A stretch of 64,000 bases of DNA from Viscum album. Its lineage: Eukaryota > Streptophyta > Magnoliopsida > Santalales > Viscaceae. How positions within the stretch are numbered: the stretch's first letter is position 1; the number at the start of each line of letters is the position of its first letter. Below, one piece after another: positions 46,279 through 59,352 of the stretch. Under the pieces are notes generated by a model that saw only the letters and a program-made list of their open reading frames with translations, was not told the DNA's origin and did not search any database. Made by a program: the position numbers and the translations under genes. Location of the stretch: the NCBI GenBank assembly GCA_963277665.1, contig OY728120.1:424458138-424522137 (forward strand). Direction: 5' to 3'.

Positions 46279-48183
46279 TGTTTGTCAGAGTGGACACTCA
46301 AGAGGGGGGTGAATTGAGTTCCAATTAAAATTTATGTTTAAAATCCTTTACTAAAATTCCCCAATTTAACATACAAATTGAATTGTAGGGAATTTTAATT
46401 AAAGAAAACTTTCAGTTAGGTTCTCAAGAGATTGAATAATTCCCTGTTAATCAAATCAGAAGATTAGATTAGATTTTGAAACTAACCTAATGATTTAAAA
46501 GTAATGAAAACACTTGATAATTCAATTATCAGAGTACTTTTGAAAAACATTTTATGTTTTAAAGCAATTAGCAGCGGAATAAAAGATTTTAGATAAAACT
46601 AAATAAAGCATAGCAGATATAACCAAGAGGTTCTATCTCAAGCCGAGACTTAGTCCTCTCAATAATTTTTATAAATTTGATCCACACCCAGGATCAGGGT
46701 TCACAATAGTTTACAACTATCCAGGTCAAATACCTCTACCATAGTTCTTCGTGGGAAACAAAAACAACAGCAAATACAGCTGTCCATGTCACACCCGACC
46801 TACACCACTATCCATAGTGGGAAATACAAGATGTAAAGAGATTGAATGAGGATTTATAGATCATCCAGTTATGGTTCAGGAGATAGTGTATGTGTAAATT
46901 AAAACTGATGACACACACTGCTCGTAAAGTAAATAATAAATCGATGAGCAAGATATAGAGTTTAGAATGGCTTTAGTGATTGCAGTGTAGCTCTAGACTC
47001 CTTCAGATTTGATGAGAAATGGTTTTGAGTCCTCATTTGGTTTCTGTCTGGAAAATAGAGTGTCTTCCGCTTGACATCCAGGTTCAGAGACAGTGAAAAT
47101 GTAGTCGATGATGTTATTCAAAATCCTTCGTGAAAGTACACAGCTATTCTTGAGTAAGCGTGAGTGTGTATGAGCTTCTTTTTCTTCTTGGTCGTGCATG
47201 TATATCTGTATGATCTCTTCTTGTGTATGTCACTTGTATCGCTTCTGTATATAATTTTTTCTTCTTTGCAGCAACAGGGACTTCTTATATTTATGGAACA
47301 AGCTCTAGCAAAAGAAATGATTTCTTTTTGCATGTACGAGGTATGGTTCCCTGACATCCAGCAACCTTCATTAAATAAATGGCAAAGAATTAAAATATAC
47401 CTAATATGACCATTGGTTAGATTAAATAAAGATAAAGAAATTAAGGCAGCGTCGGATTCTCTGGAATGGTAGCTTTGGGTAACGGTAGCCTTGTGTATCA
47501 GTAAGTCTTTGTATCGGTAACTTCTTGTGTAATGGTAGCCTTTCTATCAGTAGACTTCATGTCTGTTGGTAGACTTGATCAGTAGCGGTAGACTTGATCG
47601 GTAGCAGTAGACTTGATCAGTAGTGGTAGACTTATTGTACTGGTGACCTTTCGTGTAACGGTAGCCTTCATGTACCGGTAGCTTCCTTGGTGAATCAGTA
47701 GACTTCATTCGGTAACTTATCTATAACGGTAGGCTTGAATAATGGTGACGTGTCTGTATCGGTAGGCTTGCATAACAATGACTTGTCTGTATCGGTAGGC
47801 TTTCATAACAGTGACTTGTCTGTATCAGTAGTCTTGCATAATGGTGACTTGTCTGTATCGGTAGTTTTGTTCTGTAATGGTGACCACTTGTCTGTTTAAG
47901 CATTCTATTGGCAGAATGGGTTAAGTTAGAATATATATCCATTCAGTAACCTAATTCTCAAAAGATAATATAAATATTATAATATATGAATATGTGCATG
48001 GTGTACAGAAATATGAAAATAAGTAATTAATCATTAATAAATATAGGGATTATCAAACTATGATTAATCATAATTGGGATTATCAAACTATGATTGATCA
48101 TAATTGGTATTATCAAAATATGATTGAGCGTAATTGAGATTATCAAAATATGAGTTCAACTAATTCTCCCAGAAGGTTCAACA
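46279..48183 (-). repeat. 5' LTR of the copia element
   Basis: 1905 bp, TG...CA, matching 35815-37718 with scattered substitutions. A possible TATA element, minus-strand CATAAATATAAG near 47285-47296, is conserved in the other LTR. Confidence 0.92.
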
Positions 48184-50567
48184 CTCTTATATTATTTGAA
48201 ACTACAAATTTATATTCCTTCATAGCTCACATATATAGGTCAGTATTTCCCCATTACACAAAATCAACCAGTTACTAAACACATCATGAATACTGTAATT
48301 TCAACTACCTATCTACTCTGTAAAAAATTTCTTAAATTTTCATCTTTTAGTTTGACTTTATTCATAATAATTTCCCATAATTTTTTACAATCCATTTCCA
48401 ATACATCTTCTTTCCTAATTCAGTAATTAGGGAAATAATTCATTTTTTCATCCAACATTTATTTACAACATTCTCTATTGAGAGATAATAAATGGACATT
48501 GATCTAAAATAGGCCTTCTTAGCCATAGGTTCTTTTCAACTCCCTATAAACCTTTTTTTATTATTATTTATACTCTTATTCCCCTCTGTTTGTTGGTTGT
48601 TTTTTTATGAATAGAATTTAAAGTGAACTTATTTTCCATTTACTATTTTTTAAACATTACTTAAGTGCTGCAAGAAACCATATTACTCTTAAACAACATC
48701 CATTATTGTTGGTCCAATGCAAGAAAAAATAAAAAAAATATTTGTATCATATAATTAACACGGTATGATGCAGACAGTCTGAATCGGAGGGGAACATCAT
48801 TGTTGTTAAAAACATTAGGTACTGTCATATTTTAAAACCGCATTTCAAATTTACCCATATATGAGAACATTCATTTCTCTTTTTTGTTTTCAAAACATAA
48901 TATACTATGATACAATGGTTGTTTCAGCTTCATTTTTCATTGATTTCATTTCCTTTTCTTAGTTGAAATTTTTGTTCCATAATTTTTACTATTTAATCAA
49001 TTGAGAATAAATTTTAATTCATGTTCATATATAATTTATGATTACTACTACAGAAAATAATTCTGAGAACAATGGGAAGACATGTTTCATTATATTGAGG
49101 AGAACAACAATATGTTTTTTTCGAATGGTGTAGAAAATTATTATATGAAATAATATTAAATAGTCTCATGATTTTGGTAACAAACGACATTTGATTATGT
49201 TAATATTTTTATATACTTTTAGTGCATCTGTCTTTAGGTGTTTCATAGTTGTCATTATGTTCAGAAATTGACTACTCTTTTAGTAAGGGTGGATCTCTAG
49301 GGAATTGTGGGGTTTCCAACTATAATGTACAAGAAAATATGAAACTTCTCCTAGAAAATATATTTTTGGGGAATGTATTTCATGGGAACCTACTCTCTTG
49401 GATACGTCTACATCCCCACTCACATGTCTATATTGTTCTAAAGACATGTCTGCGATGTTCTTGGATGTATTCTTCCATGTAGAATTTTTGAGTTTATCTC
49501 TTCTTGATACAGGTGCCCAATGTATACAGGGATGTTTCGATCTTGAAATGATATCCTTACAGAATAAGGTCTTCATGTATCCCTTCCTTTATATACAGAT
49601 ATTGTTGACTGTGTCAGATGATGAGGAAGTTGAAGATTCCATAAAAAGGTATAATGTGATTGTCCTTTCTATTTTTTACTATTTTAACGGTCTCTATATT
49701 TTATCTACTTTTACTTCAGTATTCTGTACCACTAATTTATGCATTCAATATATTAAATATAATCAATTTTAATGCTAGGTTTTGATCCTGCATACAAGGG
49801 GACAGGGTGATGTAACATTAGATTTGGAGGAATACACCATCGTGGAAGGTACAATGTGAATATCATTTAAAAAACTACATTTTTTGTTACCTCTCACACC
49901 ATTCTTTCCAAAATTAAATTCTTGTGTGAAACAATTTGGTAATATTTTGTTGGTTTCATGAATATATCCAATATTTTCAAATCCACATGTACATTGTTCC
50001 TATTTAAATGTTCATTAATATTAATTCTTCTATGAATTTTTTGTTACTTCATATGTATTATTTCTCAATGGTATAAATAAATTTATATTATGTTTTATGT
50101 AAAATTGATGTTTAATACATTTTTGATGATGTCTTAGAAACATATAAAACTATTAGTTATAATTTAAATAGTGTGTTAAATCAATTATAGGTTTTTTATG
50201 CAAATTTAGAATGCATACATATGATATGATCATTAAAACAGTTGTAGAATGATATTGGGTGATAAATCATTAGTAAACATCACCAGTGTCGGGATAGTCT
50301 TGGTCCAATATACTAGGTCACATGGTGGAGTTAGACTTCAATCTGGAGAAATTCCCATCATGTAAAGGGAAGTAGAAACACATTTTGGAGCTGTGGATCA
50401 TTACAAGTTAGTTACAGCACTAACATTGGCTTAATTTTCATTATTTGATAATGTTGCATGAATTGGATGTAAAATCTGACATGCATGAAAAAATCATACC
50501 AATGCACATATTTGGGATGATCAGTTTACCTGTATGGGTGTGTTTGTTATCATTATTAATCATATAG

Positions 50568-51345
50568 GAATATTTTCCAACACCATTACACTTAATTTTT
50601 TTTATTATGTATATGTACTTCTGTGAAAATACGGTACATTAAACCAAACAAAACATTATGTTAACAAACACTCCCAAATATTATCAAAGCCAATTAATGA
50701 CAAATATAGGTAAACTCGCTGTTAAAATACAGTGTTTTGTGTTCCAAGTTACATGTATATGTTTGTTTGTTATCAGTTTTCAACATATCAATAGATTTTT
50801 GAACATCATTTCACCTAATTATTATTATTATTTATAAGTAAATCTATGAAAACATATCAAATAAAACCAAATAGAGCCTTATGTTAACAAAAATTTCCCT
50901 AATGATAGATAATCTGACAAATGAAAAATATAGGTAAATTGGCCATTAAAATATAGTTTTATTTATTGTATATTACAAAAATGGGTGTTTCTTTATCATT
51001 TTCTAGCATATAGACATATTTTCCAAAACCATTTTAGTTAATATTTGTATTCTATATAGGTATTTCTGTGCAAACATGGTCCATGCAAAAAAAGAGAACC
51101 ATATGTTAACAAACACACACCAATTTTAGAAAAGCCAATGAATTCAAAATATATGTAAACTAGAAGTTAAAATGGTGTTTTTTGTGGCATATTAGTTGTA
51201 TGGGTGTGTTTTTTATCATTTTTCAGCATACAGGAAAATCATTCAACACCATTTCACATATTTTTTTAATCTGTATAGGTATTTCTATGCAAACATGTGG
51301 AATGCATTAAATAAAACCTTATGTTAACTATAATTCCATCATACC
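50568..51345 (+). repeat. Three to four tandem ~220-bp repeats
   Basis: 'cttatgttaac' (or 'catatgttaac') recurs at about 50657, 50880, 51092 and 51322 (spacing 212-230). Between copies lie 'gtatgggtgtgtttgttatcattttcagcat'-like and 'aacaccatttcac' segments. The same 'gggtgtgttt' segment ends each 3.52 kb unit, so these repeats grew from the end of that unit. Confidence 0.75.
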
Positions 51346-51700
51346 CAAACCCAAGGAGACCTGGAGACACCATCAGCAGCTCACTGCCACTAAAATAATG
51401 TGGAAATGTTTTATTACAGATGTGATATGTCGCACCATGATGGGATATTCAATGGTTGGCTTCTACAATCCCCACACAGTTCGAATGAAATTCAAGGAGG
51501 AGCTTGAGGGTGACATCTATTCATGGGTTCTTTAGCATCCCATGAATGATTTGGTGAGGATATGATGATGGGAATCTCATCCCCTCCAGTTGATATTTTA
51601 GGTCAGGTGACTTCTGGTGCGGCTGAAGGTGAAGATTCGGAATGCTCCTTGAGGAGTCATTCCTAGGAGATCTTAGGAAGGGACATACATCATTGCTTCT
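51346..51700 (+). pseudogene. Exon-like fragment, unknown gene
   Basis: After a splice-like 'ttattacag' at about 51412 an open segment includes R-T-M-M-G-Y-S-M-V-G-F-Y-N-P-H and F-K-E-E-L-E-G-D, ending in an in-frame stop near 51535. A second frame around 51560-51650 reads S-P-P-V-D-I-L-G-Q. I do not recognise the gene. It is GC-richer than its surroundings and probably captured. Confidence 0.4.
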
Positions 51701-53040
51701 AGGTAGCTAAATATCAGCATAATATGTACCTTAAATACAACCTTCTCTTATGAATTTTGGTTGACTCCAATCATCAGGTTCCATGAATAACATTTTTGTT
51801 GTTATCTATGTGGGCACATCATTAAAGACTGAATTTCTTTGGAACTCTATCTAGGATCTCACTAGTTAAGATAGATCAGGTATTCAAGGTTAGTTCATGA
51901 ATTATAATGGCTTCATATTTTAATATTTTCAACCTCCCTATCTAGTTTGGATCGATATCAACATGGATGTTTCTTCCAAGAAAAATACAAACTTTTATGT
52001 AGAACTAAACAAAAACATTTGATAGAAATAGTGGCGAGATTACACTTCTGTATACGTACACTTTAATATTTCACATTGTTTGGTGTCATAAAATGTTTAA
52101 ACATACATTACACTCTTGTATACAAATGTTAGAAATATATAATGTTTCATACAATTCAACGGTATATAGTTCTATATACATTACACTCATATATACAAAT
52201 GTATACATTACATTACACTACTTTTTTGTATAATCAAGTCTATAAATAGGTTTGGAAAATACTTCTCCTTTCATACCATATTTACATTTTTTTATGTAAT
52301 GAATGGGATTTGAATTAATGCAAGTGACACATTAATTCATGTGTTTTATGCTGACATAAAGATGTTCATGTAGTTTCAAGTGACTAATTTTTGTAGATAA
52401 AAACGAGTTATCTATTTGAAGTGTATATTAATGTAGTCAATTTCAGTACTATTATTGATTTTGTCACCTAGGAGGGATATTCCCAATTCATGAACCTATT
52501 TTATATAGCTGTTACTCATGTCTAGTGTATCATATGGTGGAATAGGATTTAGAGAAGGAATGAAAACCATTACATTGACATTAACTTATTCATGAATAAC
52601 ATTTTTTCTACTAATAATCAATAGGTTCAGTATACTAAGCTACATGCATTTCCTAAAAAAAAATTAGATATCCCTTGCATGGACTGTGTTTTCATATATC
52701 CCTCGATCCTTTTCTTCTAAAGCAGTTTATGATTCTAGCAGTATCAATATTCTGAAACTACTTTCTTTGGCCATTGGAAACATGCTTCTCCCCATATAGA
52801 AATCCTCAAAATTTATCAAACATAACATTAATTTTATCTTTTTCTCCGGCACTGCTTGAGTTAACCATTTTAGAACCCGGAGAAGGATGCTTCTTCTAGT
52901 CAGCCATATATACATAATGTGCATAAATAGTATACATGTAATATTTTCATTGACAAATATAAAATATCTAGGATTTATATTTTGATATACAATATGAATC
53001 CACTGGATTTTGAAGTTACTAAAATCATTTGTTTTTTGTT
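51701..53040. other. AT-rich spacer, no gene seen
   Basis: Only short repeats of 'acattacactcttgtatacaaatg' type (52080-52215) stand out. No convincing coding segment or structural RNA. Confidence 0.4.
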
Positions 53041-53335
53041 TAGGAACTTTTAATTCAATGAAGTAACATAGGATGTGCTTCAGACTTTTGGAGACCACTC
53101 TACAGTTCTATGTCTATATATAGTTATAGATACTCAAAACCATGGTATTGATGGTATTGAGGTCTTCCAATGTTCCTGGGAGGTCTACAGGTACATGTTT
53201 TTTGTGATATACTTTATGTTTACCAGCTTAAATTTAATATCAATACTTTTTTTATGGGATAGGATTTGTAGATATGATGTTGATATTGGGAAGATGGAGG
53301 AGGTTTGTAACTTGATTTGGCTGGAAAGAATTTGA
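53041..53335 (+). pseudogene. Exon-like fragment, unknown gene
   Basis: An open stretch containing L-Q-T-F-G-D-H-S-T and G-I-D-G-I-E-V-F-Q-C-S-W-E is followed by an 'acaggtacatg' donor-like junction near 53190. Its length and composition suit a captured exon. Parent gene not recognised. Confidence 0.35.
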
Positions 53336-54764
53336 TTCTGCAAATTACAAATGGGTGACTCTACACCACCATCAACTAATTTCAGTGATCTTCATATTAG
53401 GATAAAGTATAACATAAAGAAAAAAAATAGACATAGTTAACTAATGGTTTGACTTGAAGTACTTATACAATTTAGAAAAAACATTTTCTACAATCTATTA
53501 GTTTCAAATTTCCTGTTACAAAATATTTCACGACCGTTATGTCTACTTAAACTGTAATTTATTAATACACTATAATGAAGTTATTAAATCATAAATCAAT
53601 ATTCATTATGGGAAAATTAAATAAATTCGTACCGATAATCCATGTTCTGGTGTAATGGTAATTTCCAGTATTTTAGTCTTCACACATTAAGACTTCTGAA
53701 AATTTTCTCCAGTTGAATAGATTTACCATTTTAGGATTTTTCACTGTTTTTTATTATTTTTTCCCAAGATATGAGTTTTCAAGATTGTATCTATTAAAAC
53801 ATTTTTCTGTATTTTAATATTTTGTGTTCTTTTTAAATAACCTTCCCTTGGATGGGATGAAATCATGACAATGTTCCAGTTTAAAATTAATAATATTAAA
53901 TGCACAAAACATTCTTTTGTATCTATATTTCCATTGAAGTCTTCATCTATTAACAAGTAATTGTCTAATGAATCATAATTTTGGATCTTAATTAAACACA
54001 CAATTAACATAATTTACTTACTTAATATCACTTTTTTCATTTTTAGATTACAACGGTCCTTAGTGAAGGTCTTGAACTAGGAGCTGGTCATGAAGGCTCA
54101 TATAAAGTGCCAGTTGTTCAAATACCAGGTTGAAGTGTATAGCAGCGACCACCACATTGATACTGCCTTTCTATTCTCATTTAATGATATTTATTACATT
54201 TTTATTAATTCTTTCAATTATTTCTGTGAGGGAAAAAACTAAAAATCTGATCATTGATGTATTTATTACATTGGATTTGAAAAATGCATTATAGTGGATT
54301 TATCTTACTAAAAGGTAACATGTTAAAGAGAATTTGTAGAATGAAGACTTTATTGTAGTAATTTCTTATGTTATTGTTATATTTTTGTCATTTTTTGGCT
54401 TATTTTATAGAACATTGGTTCATAATAAGTAGTTCGGAAGGTGTTTTTCTTTGAAAAAGTGATAGATTACTTTATTAACATTTTTTAGATGCTTTTCTTT
54501 AGTTTATGAAATGTTATTTAAATCTTGAGTTGTTATCTAGATAGAAAATATATGTTTTATGAGTGTTCTATAAACTCTTTAATAATTCAATGTTATACTG
54601 ATAATCCACCTCCCCATCTGTATCCTCCTAATCAGCCTCTACCTCCTCCTCTACATTAGCCTTCGACATTACCTCTACCTACACCTCTGTAAGTTTATCA
54701 TATTTGAAGTAATTTTCATTATTAACTACTCAAACTATTAAAACACTGTTGAATTTTAGATTTT
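53336..54764 (+). other. AT-rich segment with two further exon-like scraps
   Basis: At 54042-54115, after 'tttttag', the sequence reads T-V-L-S-E-G-L-E-L-G-A-G-H-E-G and soon stops, like a terminal exon. At 54598-54692 a proline-rich segment (P-P-P-H-L-Y-P-P-N-Q-P-L) is visible with one stop. Nothing else is apparent in the segment. Confidence 0.35.
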
Positions 54765-54802
54765 AATTATAGCATCGTGATTATGCATGGGCTAGGTACT
54801 AG
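54765..54802 (+). other. 3' terminus of the Helitron-like insertion
   Basis: Contains GCAT-cgtgatt-ATGC, then 'atgggctaggta' and the end CTAG followed by T. The position and CTRR end fit a Helitron, though the stem is only four base pairs, so it is weak or decayed. Confidence 0.5.
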
Positions 54803-57800
54803 TATAAAATTAATTCATTGGATGCAAATTTATTGGATATGAATATAAGAACTAATTGAATATAAAGGGAATATTTTTATAGAAAACTATTTTTATGACT
54901 GCAAAGTTGTTTTATCCAATCAAATTATATTAATTAAAATTATCTAGGGATATTAATTTAATATATATGTTATATTTTTAATAAAATATTTTTAAAAATC
55001 TATAAACAGATTTTATATGTATAATATAAGAATAAACCCAGTATTACACATAAAAACTACATTTTTATAAAAGAACTTTTACTGCATTTTAATGGAGAAC
55101 CTATTTTAAATCCAATTTTTGTTACTTTTATAAATATTATAGGTTAGAATAAACTTCATATTTTAAATAGGAACATAAAAAATATCTTTGGGTGAATTTT
55201 TTGTATTTTTTGGTGAAGTTTAAATTTTTTAATGATTAGTGAAAAATACTGAAATCCAATTCAAAAATTATTTTTAAACTAATTTATTTATAAGGATAAA
55301 TTATATTTTATATTGGTTTTAAAGACTAATTAGATCAATTTTATATTAATTAATCCAATTTAGGTCATTTTAATCAATTTCAAATTGAAATTGAATATAA
55401 AAACTTCTCAAACATTTGAATTGTTTTACTTTAAAAACACGTATTGTCGTCCCATTTGTGGGATTAATTTCAAATTAATTTCTTCCACTTATAAGATTAT
55501 AATTTCAAAAAACAAATTTTATTTTGGATCATATTAATTTATAATTTTTATTTTGTTTAAATTATTTTATAAAAAAATATTAGGGAAAGTGATTAAAATT
55601 AATTACAATGATTAACAGGAAAATTAGCTTAACAAGGGACTAAAACTTATTCTTAAGAGCCAAAATGACCAAGAAACTTTTCAAAAAGAAATTTGATGGA
55701 AATATTTAGATGTTATACTAATATGTATTTAATTTGTTACATTTTGGGATCCACCTTCAATTGGAAAAATGTATGTATAATTCCTTTTTCCAAAATTTAT
55801 AAGAGTGTCACTCCTCCTCCACTATAAAAATACACGCAACCCTTCCACTTCATCACTCCTCTAAAGACACTTTGTATTGACTAATATATATGAAAATAAC
55901 TCCTAAACATCTTTAAAATCCACTTAAAATCTTAAAACTGGTCAAAAATCCATCCAAGGAATCCCTTTGGTTCAAACCCAAAGGAGTTACTATATTAAGA
56001 AGTAACATCATTCTTCCAGATCATTAGTTTTATCTCTTTCTCCACAATTTCAATTCTTCTTATTACATAATTAAAAAAATTATTATAAATATAGTAATAT
56101 TTTTTCATGTTAACGTTCCTCACTAAATATACACACACTTCCATCTAATGGGTAATGAAGGTATCGTTTATGTGTACAGTAAACTACCGCCTCACGAAAT
56201 GAAGTTGTTCATGTTTCCTTTACAACCTCTCATGGTAGGGAATAACGATGAAAATTATTTTTATATATGTCATATATTATATTTATAATCAGTGTATAAT
56301 TTTTTAATTAATATATAACACATACCACTATACACTCAGATTTGTGGGAATACGATAACATAATGTGTGGATGTGTGGACTATCGCCCCCTTAAAGCGAT
56401 ATGATTCATTCACACTATACATAAACTATATAAAGGATGGTTTTAATAAACTAATATAAATAATATGACATATATAGGATAATATAATAATAATATACAT
56501 TTATATATAATTTTATTTTGATTATTTTAATACTACACAGAAATTAATGTATCGTTCATGTGTGCGTACGACCTGCCATCTACATGAATGGTGCACTTTA
56601 TTTCTTATCTCCAAATATTATAGATTATTGTAAATACATATATATTGAATATATATAATTAAATAATTTTTTACATATTTAATATTATTAAATCAGGATC
56701 TACGTAAGAAAAATAACATGTGACAAGTCAAAACATACTCGAAAGGCTAGTCAATTAACACTCAAAATAATGTAGATAAGGATAATAATGAAATATTTAT
56801 ATCAAATGGGTAATAAGATTTCATAAACAAGAATTTGTTTATAAAATAAGTTATAAACACTCTTAAAACAATTATACTAGTGGTTAAAGTCCATTCACAA
56901 AAAATTAAATGTAGGGTAATGTATTTCGTCTCAATTTACATTCCATTGATACTTATATGTTGTTATGCACCAATTCGCTTTTATATGGGGTATATACTGC
57001 CTTTTTAAATGTTATATCCTGAATATACTTATTCTAATTATATTATAAGTTTCATTTAATTTCATTCCTACAAGGGTATTATTATACAAATGTTTCAAAG
57101 TGTAATGGGACAATTTGTAATGTGTAAAGATTATTTCATCAATAATGTTCTTAATGATTATCTTTGTAATATCACTTTCTTTTGTGATTGTTAAATTTAT
57201 CGTGAAACAAAAACTTTATTATTGTGAACCTAATTTATTAAATATGGTGTAAATAATTCTAATTTGACTTGAAATATCAAGATTCATTCATTCTCTATGG
57301 TATTTTGATTTTCAATTTAAATAATTTTATATAAGGGTATTTGAGTTAAAAGTTATAATGTGGTAATGAATTTCATAACCAGATTCTTTTTCATTGGGTT
57401 ATACTACTTCCTCGTTGTCATTAATATTTTATGATTATGTGTGTATTGAATTTAGACTATATATTAATATTTTTACACTTTTATTAAGAAGATTTATATT
57501 TGATACACATAATATACTATTTTATTGATTCTCACTTCAATGTTATGGTCTTTTCAAAGGTTTACATTACAACCTCATTTTGTTAGGGATTATTTACACT
57601 TGAATTTCCATCAGAAGAAAATATTTTATATTTTTTAATAAACCCTTTAATTTTTTTATCTAGTTATTCATAAAATATTTCAAGTAAGAGAACCATTTTT
57701 CCACTCTATGTTACTCAATTTTTTATAAAATGTTTTTACAAAAACCTGACATTGGTTCTCTCTTTAGTCGTAGAACAAGTTTTTTTCTAAAAAAACCTAT

Positions 57801-59352
57801 TTTATAAAAAGGTTTTCAAAAATATTTTAAACTTTCCAAAATTATTTATTAAATACATTTTACAATTTATTTCTTTAACAAATTTTTCAAATTAATCTTC
57901 TTAAATCTTTTCGAACAAGTAATTTTTCTAACCATTCATCATGCAAACAGAATGTCATTTTTAACTCAAACAGAATGTATGGATTTGCCTTCCATTATTT
58001 ATTTGAAGCATCCATTTCTTGATTAAAATGTTACTTTTTAAATAAAATGTTTTTAAAAGTCATTTTCAATGAAAATTATTTTCAAAAGGATTTTTTTCAA
58101 AATAAAGGATATTTTCCTCAACAAAATTTTTTAAAGATATTTTTATAGTATTTCCATTCATCAATGACAACAACCATTTACTTTTAATCCAATTGGGATA
58201 TGTTGTATTGATACCAGCCTTATTCTTCCTCTGGATGGTTTCTTATTTATTCTTCCAAGTATTTTATTTATATTCACTTCCTTGAATATTTTATTAGTCC
58301 CTATAAGGTAATGAATTTCATATAACCATTGGTCATTGAATTTCCCCTAATAATCTACATAACTTATAATGGATATGTGTATTCCTTAAAATATATTCCA
58401 TTTTTTATATGGTTTTTAATTTGAATGTTATTTGATTTTTTTAGTAACTGTTGATAAATATATATCCTTTATTCAATATAAATATTGGTAAGGCATATTG
58501 TTTATTTGATAAGCTAAATTATTGGTATATAAAAGACACAGTTTGGGGATAGTTTAAGGAAATGCCTTTGGGTTGGGGACTAGTTAATTCAAGCCCCATG
58601 ATGCAACAATAGTCTCATGAGATGAAATTTTTTGGCATGAAATCCGTTAAGTTTGTTTATATAAGGATAGATAGGTTTCAACCCATATATTTAAACCATC
58701 TTGTGAAAGGAATTAATGGTAGTGGTTTATGTGATATATACATGACATCCAATAATTAATAATTGTCTTCATTTTTATTCAAAGTTTATTTATCCATGAC
58801 ATTTTCAATCAACATATATATGGATTCATTTTATTCTCAACTCATTTATAAAATGGACTCTTTTTCAATTATCTACCTTAACATATAATTTACTCATATT
58901 CTTATCAGTTATTGATTAGATGGAATGTGTTTTTAGTTATTTACCTTTCCATATTATTTACTTACTTTATTCTCAATTATTGATTACATGTCATGTATTC
59001 TCAGTTATATATCATTAAATATTTATTATTCTCAGTGATTCATTATTGCTTCTGTTATAGTATTCCCCAACTGAGCATTTGATATCATGGTTATTTTTTC
59101 CTTTCCCCGGGATTCCCAGAAATGTGTTAAGAAATTCATACAAGGGTATGATAGATGGAATATAGTTATCCTAGAAATAAAAAAAAATTATGTTGTAATT
59201 GGTGTATTCATTTTTAATAAAATACTCATTTATGTATCTAGTTCACCAATACTACTAAACTCTTTAGTCCTCAAGGATTTGATTTCTTATAATCATGCAT
59301 ATATAATTGTAGTAGCCACTTTCTCTGACCTTACTGGGGTCAGGTCGCTACA
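54803..59352 (+). repeat. Left LTR of the old element, second part
   Basis: Matches 61100-64000 colinearly: shared promoter segment, 'ctcatggt(a/t)gggaat', 'tactacttcctc(g/a)ttgt' and 'gattattta(c/t)acttgaattt'. The matching part of the right LTR beyond about 57730 lies outside the window. It ends GGTCGCTACA. Confidence 0.72.
55823..55829 (+). promoter_or_regulatory. TATA box of the old left LTR
   Basis: TATAAAA in 'ctccactataaaaatacac'. The other LTR has TATAAAAA at 62117-62124 in an equivalent context ('cccctataaaaatgcac'), and the flanks 'tttataagagtg.cactcctc' are conserved. Confidence 0.6.

Larger units (their letters stand above)
35815..48183 (-). mobile_element. Sirevirus-type Ty1/copia retrotransposon, 12.4 kb, decayed
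   Basis: Has 1.9 kb LTRs on both sides, an initiator-Met primer site, and then gag, protease, integrase, RT and RNase H in copia order. An extra ORF after pol and repeated purine tracts before the 3' LTR follow. A large gag, a third ORF after RNase H (often called env-like) and multiple polypurine tracts are characteristic of Sireviruses (SIRE/Maximus). Stops, frame changes and altered catalytic residues show it is dead. The LTRs differ at about one base in ten over their first 125 bp, so the insertion is not recent. Confidence 0.9.
35810..48188. repeat. 5-bp target site duplication of the copia element (degenerate)
   Basis: 'cactt' (35810-35814) and 'ctctt' (48184-48188) flank the element and differ at one base. 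The joined host sequence 'gggacc..cttatattatttgaaac' matches the empty site in copy 1 near 28765-28785, confirming the boundaries. Confidence 0.65.
34667..50567 (+). repeat. 3.52 kb tandem unit, copy 3, interrupted by the copia element
   Basis: Starts like copy 2. Blocks A to C precede the copia insertion at 35815, and blocks D and E follow it at about 49335-49590 and 49790-49850. Without the 12,369-bp copia element and its 5-bp target duplication the copy is about 3527 bp, the same as the other two. Block D keeps C-L-Y-C and L-S-L-L-D-T-G-A-Q. It ends at 'catataggaa', where the ~220-bp repeats begin. Confidence 0.7.
26695..54802 (+). mobile_element. Helitron-like insertion, 28.1 kb (15.7 kb without the nested copia)
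   Basis: The breakpoints are defined by comparison with the uninterrupted right LTR (near 61100). Left LTR homology ends at 'cacaaa' and resumes with 'tataaaattaattcattgg' at 54803, with no target duplication. The insert begins TCTATTATATATAC and ends GGTACTAG, followed by T. That is the 5'-TC...CTRR-3' structure inserted between A and T that defines Helitrons. A short GCAT...ATGC inverted repeat lies about 15 bp before the 3' end, weaker than a usual Helitron hairpin. No Rep/helicase coding was recognised, so it would be non-autonomous. Intron-like captured sequence inside fits Helitron behaviour. Confidence 0.6.

Noticed and set aside
54600..54700. Extensin-like proline-rich gene
   Set aside because: Only about 30 codons with a stop; too short to claim more than an exon-like scrap.
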